Positions 59,517 to 64,000 of a DNA stretch of 64,000 nt are shown in pieces. Source of the stretch: UBA4085 sp964556755 (GTDB taxonomy: Bacteria; Acidobacteriota; Aminicenantia; Aminicenantales; UBA4085); NCBI GenBank assembly GCA_964556755.1, contig CAZKXI010000006.1, positions 90,206 to 154,205 of the forward strand, written 5' to 3'. The position numbers and the translations under genes are program-made. The stretch's first letter is position 1. Each line of letters opens with the position of its first letter. The notes beneath the pieces are model-generated. The model was not told where the DNA came from, ran no database searches, and worked only from the letters and a program-made list of their open reading frames with translations.

Positions 59517-60869
59517 ATGTGGTGGGAAGAGAAGATCATGCGCACCTTCCGCTGCCGCCTGCGGCAGGTGCCCGGGACGCTGGGCCGCTTCCTCTCCCGG
59601 CTGGGCGAAGGCGGCGGCGACATCGGCGAGATCCGGGTCGTGCGCCAGGGCGCCGGCCAGGTCGAGCGCGACATCGTCGTCTTCGCCGACTCGCCGGCCC
59701 ACATGGACCGGCTCGTCGAGCTGGCCGGGCAGGTCGTCGACGTCGAGCTGCTCGAGGTCCGCGACGACGTGCTGGAGATGCACCAGGGCGGCAAGATCGC
59801 CATCCGCAGCCGCTACAAGATCGACAGCCTGGAGGTCCTGCGCCGGGTCTACACGCCCGGCGTGGCCGAAGTCTGCCTGCGGATCAAGGACGACCCCGCC
59901 CTGGCCCGCCGCTATACCGCCATCCGCCACTTCGTGGCCATCGTCACCGACGGGACGGCCGTCCTCGGGCTGGGCGACATCGGGCCGCAGGCGGCCATGC
60001 CGGTCATGGAGGGCAAGGCCAGCCTGATGGAGACCCTCTGCGGGCTGTCGGGCGTTCCGGTCCTGCTCTCGACCCAGGACGTCGACGTCATCGTCGAGGC
60101 CGTGGCCGCTATCGCCCCGACGTTCAGCGCCATTCAGCTGGAGGACATCTCGGCCCCCCGCTGCTTCGACATCGAGAGCCGCCTCCAGGAGCGCCTGGAC
60201 ATCCCGGTCATGCACGACGACCAGCACGGGACCGCCTGCGTCGTCACGGCCGCGCTGCTCAACGCCGAGCGCACCGCGGCCCGCAAGCCGCTGGCCGACA
60301 GCCGCATCGGCATCGTCGGCCTGGGCGCGGCGGGGATGGCCATCTCCAAGATGCTGATGTTCCTGACCGGGCGCCCGGTGGCCGGGGCCGACCTCTCGGC
60401 GGCGGCGCGGGAGCGGCTGGCCCGAGCCGGCGGCCGGCCGGCGGAGCTGGGCGAGATCATGGCCTCTTCGGACGTCGTGGTCGCGGTGACGGGCGCGGCC
60501 GGTCTGATCAAGCCGCCCATGATCCGGCCCGGCCAGATCATCCTGGCCCTGTCCAATCCGGTCCCCGAGATCGAGCCCGACGCGGCCCGGCAGGCGGGCG
60601 CCGCCTTCGCGGCCGACGGCAAGTCCGTCAACAACGTGCTGGGCTTTCCCGGCATCTTCCGCGGCGCGGTCGACGCCAACGTCCGCCGCATCACCCAGGA
60701 CATGCTGATCGCGGCGGCCCGGGCCATCGCCGGCTCGGCCCGGCCCGGCGAGATCGTGCCCAGCCCCCTCGACCGGTCCCTCCACCCGCGGGTCGCCCGG
60801 GCCGTGGCCAGGGTGGCCCTGGACAAGGGCCTCAATCGCGACGATCTGACCGGCTATTTCGACGACTAA
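59517..60869 (+). CDS. NAD(P)-dependent malic enzyme with N-terminal ACT-like domain
   Basis: A 450-residue enzyme. Residues ~8-85 are an ACT-type regulatory domain (RLRQVPGTLGRFLSRLGEGG). The malic part has the catalytic Tyr in LRRVYTPGVAEV, Lys in VMEGKASLME, metal ligands in QLEDISAPRCFDIE, the HDDQHGTACVV block, and the cofactor loop IVGLGAAGMAIS. It decarboxylates malate to pyruvate; an ACT domain suggests amino-acid control. AAGGAG supports ATG 59517. The TAA stop is followed directly by a repeat end. Confidence 0.94.
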   Translation: MWWEEKIMRTFRCRLRQVPGTLGRFLSRLGEGGGDIGEIRVVRQGAGQVERDIVVFADSPAHMDRLVELAGQVVDVELLEVRDDVLEMHQGGKIAIRSRYKIDSLEVLRRVYTPGVAEVCLRIKDDPALARRYTAIRHFVAIVTDGTAVLGLGDIGPQAAMPVMEGKASLMETLCGLSGVPVLLSTQDVDVIVEAVAAIAPTFSAIQLEDISAPRCFDIESRLQERLDIPVMHDDQHGTACVVTAALLNAERTAARKPLADSRIGIVGLGAAGMAISKMLMFLTGRPVAGADLSAAARERLARAGGRPAELGEIMASSDVVVAVTGAAGLIKPPMIRPGQIILALSNPVPEIEPDAARQAGAAFAADGKSVNNVLGFPGIFRGAVDANVRRITQDMLIAAARAIAGSARPGEIVPSPLDRSLHPRVARAVARVALDKGLNRDDLTGYFDD

Positions 60870-60938
60870 TTAGCAGACGCTGACCGATCTCTACTTCCAG
60901 ACGCGTACCGAATGGAGTTCGGGGTGTGTTTGCTCATT
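60867..60938. repeat. Short repeat with imperfect inverted ends between convergent genes
   Basis: TTAGCAGACGC at 60870-60880 and, on the other strand, TGAGCAAACAC near 60925-60935 match at eight of eleven bases. The family also appears at 10068 and 20210. Malic enzyme and DUF1667 stop at its two edges. Confidence 0.5.
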
Positions 60939-61294
60939 CAATCCAGGACGGTTCGGGTGGCGATGACGTCCACTCCCGTCCCCAAGACGTTGGAGATCAA
61001 CACCTGACCGCGGCGGACCGGGGCCTCCGGCCGCAGGCCGGCGATCGCCTCCAGGATGGGAAAGACGCGCTCGCGCGGCACCGGTCCCGACAGACGAACC
61101 GAGACCAACCTCGCCTCCGTCCCCAAGAGCGGCACGGAAGTCGCCAGGTTCCGCATCGGGTGGCGGATTTCGCTCTCGGCGAAGGTGACGCCCTTGTCGC
61201 ACTCGTTGCCCCGGACCTGAAGCCGTCCGTCGTCATCGAGCACGTCCAGCTCGCAGCCGGCCGGACAGAGAAGGCAGGTCAGCCGGTCATTCAT
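60938..61294 (-). CDS. DUF1667 protein
   Basis: A 118-residue protein with an N-terminal Cys cluster (CLLCPAGCELDV) and a later NECDKGVTFAESEIRHPMRNL, the typical pattern; VRRGQVLISNVLGTGVDVIATR ends the fold. DUF1667 genes usually follow an FAD oxidoreductase and a GlpA-like dehydrogenase, as here, and may pass electrons or bind an Fe-S cluster. It overlaps the upstream gene by eight bases. Confidence 0.9.
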   Translation of the reverse strand: MNDRLTCLLCPAGCELDVLDDDGRLQVRGNECDKGVTFAESEIRHPMRNLATSVPLLGTEARLVSVRLSGPVPRERVFPILEAIAGLRPEAPVRRGQVLISNVLGTGVDVIATRTVLD

Positions 61295-62564
61295 GGCCCG
61301 TCACCTCGATATCCTCATCGACCGGGATCTTCAAGACCAGCTTCTGCATCTCCGAAGGCACGGCCCGGGCCAGGATTCGCCGCCCGAAGACCCGGCCGCT
61401 GGCCGCGCCGCGGGCCTCGATCCTGAGGCCCCGTACGGGGCGAGCGACGCGGAAGGACAGCTCCGCCCCCTCCGCGCCCCTCCGAATCGCCTGCGGAAGG
61501 ACATAGCGGATATTCCCCGCCGCGGTCACCCGGACGGTCGGCGCCGGCTTCCGCCGGCCAAGGACATAGTCGGCCGCGCTCCGGCCGGCGGCGAATCCCT
61601 CAAAGGAAGCCCCATCCGCCACATCATGGATGTGGAGGACGTTCCCGCAGGAGAAGATCCCCTCGCGGGAGGTCATAAGCGTCTCGTCCACGACGGCCCC
61701 GCCCGTCGCCGGGGACAAGGCCAGGCCCGCTCCGCGGCTCAGCTCATTCTCGGGGATCAGGCCGACCGACAGGAGCAGGGTATCGCAGGGCTCGACCTCT
61801 TCCGTCCCGGCCACGGCCCGCAGGCCCTCATCGACCCGGGCCGTGACCACGGCGGAGACGCGATCCCGGCCGCGAATCTCGACGACCGTCCGCGACAAGC
61901 GCAGGGGAATGCCGAAGTCTTTCAAGCACTGGCGGACGTTGCGCTCCAGCCCGCCGGGCCAGGGCAGGATCTCCAGGACGCCCTTGACCCGAATCCCCTC
62001 GAAGGTCAGCCGGCGGGCCATGATCAGCCCGATATCGCCGGAGCCGAGGATGACGGCTTCGCGGCCGAGGCGGAGGTTCTGCAGATTGACCAAGGCCTGG
62101 GCGCTTCCCGCCGTCCAGACTCCGGCCGGCCGCGTCCCCGGGATGCCGATCATCTCCCGCGTCCGCTCCCGGCAGCCCATGGCCAGGACTACCGCCGCGG
62201 CTTGAACCAGCCGGTAGCCTTCCGGGCCGTTCAGGCGCAGCAGCCGTCCAGGCCCGAGGTCGAGGACCATCGTCCCCGCGCTGACGGCGATTCCCTCGCG
62301 AACCGCCTCCTCGGCCAGCCGCTCGGCGTACTCCGGCCCGGAGATCGACTCTCCATATAGGAAGAGCCCGAAGCCGTCGTGCACGCACTGGTTGAGGATG
62401 CCGCCCAGGCGCTGGTCGCGCTCGATGATCAGCACGTCGGCGGCCCCGGCCCGCTTGGCTCCAAGAGCTGCCGCCAGTCCGGCCGGGCCTCCGCCGATCA
62501 CGACGACGCCGCGGCTTTCGACGGGGACGGACTCGCCGGCGTCTCGGCCCGGCTCGCCGGTCAC
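61287..62564 (-). CDS. FAD/NAD-dependent oxidoreductase of the G3P-dehydrogenase-like operon
   Basis: A 425-residue pyridine-nucleotide-disulfide-type flavoprotein. The FAD loop is VVVIGGGPAGLAAALGAKRAG, the second Rossmann motif VILGSGDIGLIMARRL, and FSCGNVLHIHDVADGASFEG is the FAD-ribityl region. NQCVHDGFGLFLYG follows the first motif. It probably accepts electrons from the neighbouring dehydrogenase. It is joined by a four-base overlap to that gene. Confidence 0.9.
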   Translation of the reverse strand: MTGEPGRDAGESVPVESRGVVVIGGGPAGLAAALGAKRAGAADVLIIERDQRLGGILNQCVHDGFGLFLYGESISGPEYAERLAEEAVREGIAVSAGTMVLDLGPGRLLRLNGPEGYRLVQAAAVVLAMGCRERTREMIGIPGTRPAGVWTAGSAQALVNLQNLRLGREAVILGSGDIGLIMARRLTFEGIRVKGVLEILPWPGGLERNVRQCLKDFGIPLRLSRTVVEIRGRDRVSAVVTARVDEGLRAVAGTEEVEPCDTLLLSVGLIPENELSRGAGLALSPATGGAVVDETLMTSREGIFSCGNVLHIHDVADGASFEGFAAGRSAADYVLGRRKPAPTVRVTAAGNIRYVLPQAIRRGAEGAELSFRVARPVRGLRIEARGAASGRVFGRRILARAVPSEMQKLVLKIPVDEDIEVTGHE

Positions 62565-64000
62565 GGCTTGATCCTCCCGAGGAACAGCTCCGATCCGCGC
62601 CCCCGCTTGCTGACGTCTTCCACGGCTTCCCCTTCCCGCATCATCATCTCGACGAGGCGTGGCCCGCAGAAGCCGCCCTGGCAGCGGCCCATGCCGCAGC
62701 GGGTTCGGCGCTTGACAGCGTCCAAGGTCCTGGCCCCGAACGGATTGCGGAGAGCGCTCCGCACCTCGGCCCGGGTGACGTGCTCACAGCGGCAGACCAT
62801 CTCGCTCCAGGCGGGATCGGCCGCCGCGCGCCCGGCCCGCTCCGCGTCGTCCATGCGGGTGAAGCGGGGCAAGGCGGATCGCCCCCCCTTAAAGTCCGGC
62901 CTCTCCTCGAGATTGTCCCGGCCTCCGATCATCGCGGCGATCCGGCGGGCGATGGCCGGGGCCGCGGTCAAGCCCGGCGACTCGATGCCGAGCAGGTTGA
63001 TCCAGCGCGGATGGGCCTCGCTCTCTTCGATCACAAAGTCGGCGGGGCCCGAGCCGCTCCGCGGATCGACCAGCTTGGGCCTGAGGCCGGCATAGGCGTG
63101 GATGAAAGGAATGCCGGCCAGCCCCGGGACCAGGGCCAGGGCTTCGGCCCGCAGCTTCTCCGCTACGGACCGCGTGGTTGCCGTGTCATGCTTGTCCGCG
63201 ACCGCTTCCGAGCCGGGGCCCAGCAGGAGGTGCCCTTCCATGGTCGGGGTCAGATGGACGCCCAGGAAGGAATCGCCGCGCGGCGGCGCCGGATAGATCG
63301 GCATATTCAGGATAGAGTCCGCGCCCTTGTCGGTGATGAGATATTCGCCCCGGGCGGGGAAGACGCGGGGAACAGGTATTCCGGCCAGGCGGGCGACATC
63401 GTCCGCAGCGAGCCCGGCGGCGTTGACGACCCAGCGCGCCGTGAACGCGCCGCGCGGCGTGGCGAGACCGAATGCCTCCGGCCCGACGGCGACCGAGGTC
63501 ACGGCCGCATTCAGGACGACCCGGGCCCCGTTGGCCGCTGCGCTCTCGCCCAGGGCGATGGTCAGCTCGTAGGGCGAGACGATCCCCGTTCGGGGCGAGA
63601 GGAGGGCTCGAAGTCCCCGCACGCCCGGCGCCAGGCGATCGATGGCGGATCGATCGACCAGCTCCAGCTCAGCCGCGCCGTTGCGCCGGCCCTGATCCAG
63701 GAGCTCCTCCAGGCGAGGGACGTCGCCCGCATCCAGGGCTACGACCAGCTTTCCCGTGACGCGGTGCGGGACGCCGAGCTCGCCGGCCAGGCGATAGACG
63801 AGGTCCACCCCTTCGACGTTGAGGCGGGCCTTGAGGGAGCCGGGGGGCACGTTGAAGCCGGCATGGATGACGCCGCTGTTGCCCTTGCTGATGCCCTCGG
63901 CCAAGTCCGATTCCCGCTCCAGAAGAACGATGCGGAGGCGATAGCGGGACAGCTCCCGCAGGACGGCGCAGCCGACGACGCCGCCGCCGATGACCGCGAC
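62561..64000 (-). CDS. GlpA-like FAD-dependent glycerol-3-phosphate dehydrogenase, 5'-truncated
   Basis: The frame is open to the right edge; the visible N-terminal side reads VAVIGGGVVGCAVLRELSRY, the FAD loop, so only a few residues are missing. A DAO domain follows (GNSGVIHAGFNVPPGSLKARL, then NAAGLAADDVARLAG). The C-terminus has a BFD-like [2Fe-2S] domain with Cys in MVCRCEHVTRAEV and CGMGRCQGGFCGPR. It oxidises G3P or a similar 2-hydroxy acid. The three-gene set is commonly near glpK, which is not in the window. Confidence 0.9.
   Translation of the reverse strand, partial: VAVIGGGVVGCAVLRELSRYRLRIVLLERESDLAEGISKGNSGVIHAGFNVPPGSLKARLNVEGVDLVYRLAGELGVPHRVTGKLVVALDAGDVPRLEELLDQGRRNGAAELELVDRSAIDRLAPGVRGLRALLSPRTGIVSPYELTIALGESAAANGARVVLNAAVTSVAVGPEAFGLATPRGAFTARWVVNAAGLAADDVARLAGIPVPRVFPARGEYLITDKGADSILNMPIYPAPPRGDSFLGVHLTPTMEGHLLLGPGSEAVADKHDTATTRSVAEKLRAEALALVPGLAGIPFIHAYAGLRPKLVDPRSGSGPADFVIEESEAHPRWINLLGIESPGLTAAPAIARRIAAMIGGRDNLEERPDFKGGRSALPRFTRMDDAERAGRAAADPAWSEMVCRCEHVTRAEVRSALRNPFGARTLDAVKRRTRCGMGRCQGGFCGPRLVEMMMREGEAVEDVSKRGRGSELFLGRIKP

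Noticed and set aside
59418..60785. 455-codon minus-strand frame opposite malic enzyme
   Set aside because: Gly/Asp/Arg-rich shadow of a clear gene in another frame.

Overview
The window is high-GC bacterial DNA carrying two 100-base runs of N, so it is a draft scaffold, probably a metagenome bin. It holds many secreted metallopeptidases, a DUF6305 protein, a DUF6569 (ARPP-1) protein, CHAT and beta-propeller proteins, an ftsH-folP-cdaA-ybbR-glmM block, and strong SD sequences with TATAAT-like -10 boxes. This fits Candidatus Aminicenantes or a related Acidobacteriota-like lineage; that assignment is inference from gene content. No rRNA, tRNA, CRISPR array, prophage or intact insertion sequence was seen.

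Layout. 1-2020: truncated tetrapyrrole methylase and a secreted PHP phosphoesterase. 2071-8781: housekeeping block ftsH, folP, cdaA, ybbR/cdaR, glmM, then pdxJ. 8841-21425: M20 amidohydrolase, GGQ rescue factor, M14 peptidase split by an N gap, PTS-EIIA/zinc-ribbon fusion, PfkB kinase, C39 peptidase, aldo/keto reductase, lipoprotein, DUF6305, M28 peptidase, dipeptide epimerase. 21507-31569: an 831-residue membrane/propeller protein, a BioF/Kbl-type PLP enzyme, a TRAP-like permease operon with an M14-like hydrolase, a membrane protein, a CAP protein and a propeller protein. 31702-39979: two-component system, DUF6569 protein, class C serine hydrolase, then ECF sigma, small membrane protein, CnrX/CpxP-like sensor and an HlyD-type adaptor. 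40116-48464: DUF1015 protein, pgsBCW, a sigma/anti-sigma pair and a secreted beta-helix/CHAT protease. 48712-53635: response regulator, NtrC-type activator, histidine kinase and a peptide-binding protein. 53764-64000: M19 dipeptidase, GNAT, lipid kinase, OsmC, TrmJ, small membrane proteins, malic enzyme, and a G3P-dehydrogenase-like/FAD oxidoreductase/DUF1667 operon cut by the right edge.

The most interesting signal is a candidate sigma-54 circuit at 44262-53753. A peptide-type solute-binding protein, a histidine kinase and an NtrC-family activator are joined by ATGA overlaps. Three -24/-12 promoters lie on the same strand: before the binding protein, before a single-domain response regulator, and before a ~90-nt transcript ending in a 12-bp hairpin plus nine U. 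Each has a GTAAA-N4/5-TTTAC-like element centred about 104-106 bp upstream of its predicted start. The logic (binding protein, kinase, sigma-54 activator, small RNA) resembles Vibrio LuxP/LuxQ/LuxO/Qrr without evident homology of the parts. The short transcript could instead be an attenuated leader of pgsBCW.

A second theme is small palindromic repeats at gene 3' ends. Stop codons of glmM, pdxJ, the C39 peptidase, the aldo/keto reductase and the M20 hydrolase lie inside repeat ends; the stops of malic enzyme and DUF1667 abut them. A third result is that the first N gap looks like an unmerged contig overlap: collapsing the 55-bp duplicate restores one 582-residue M14 peptidase.
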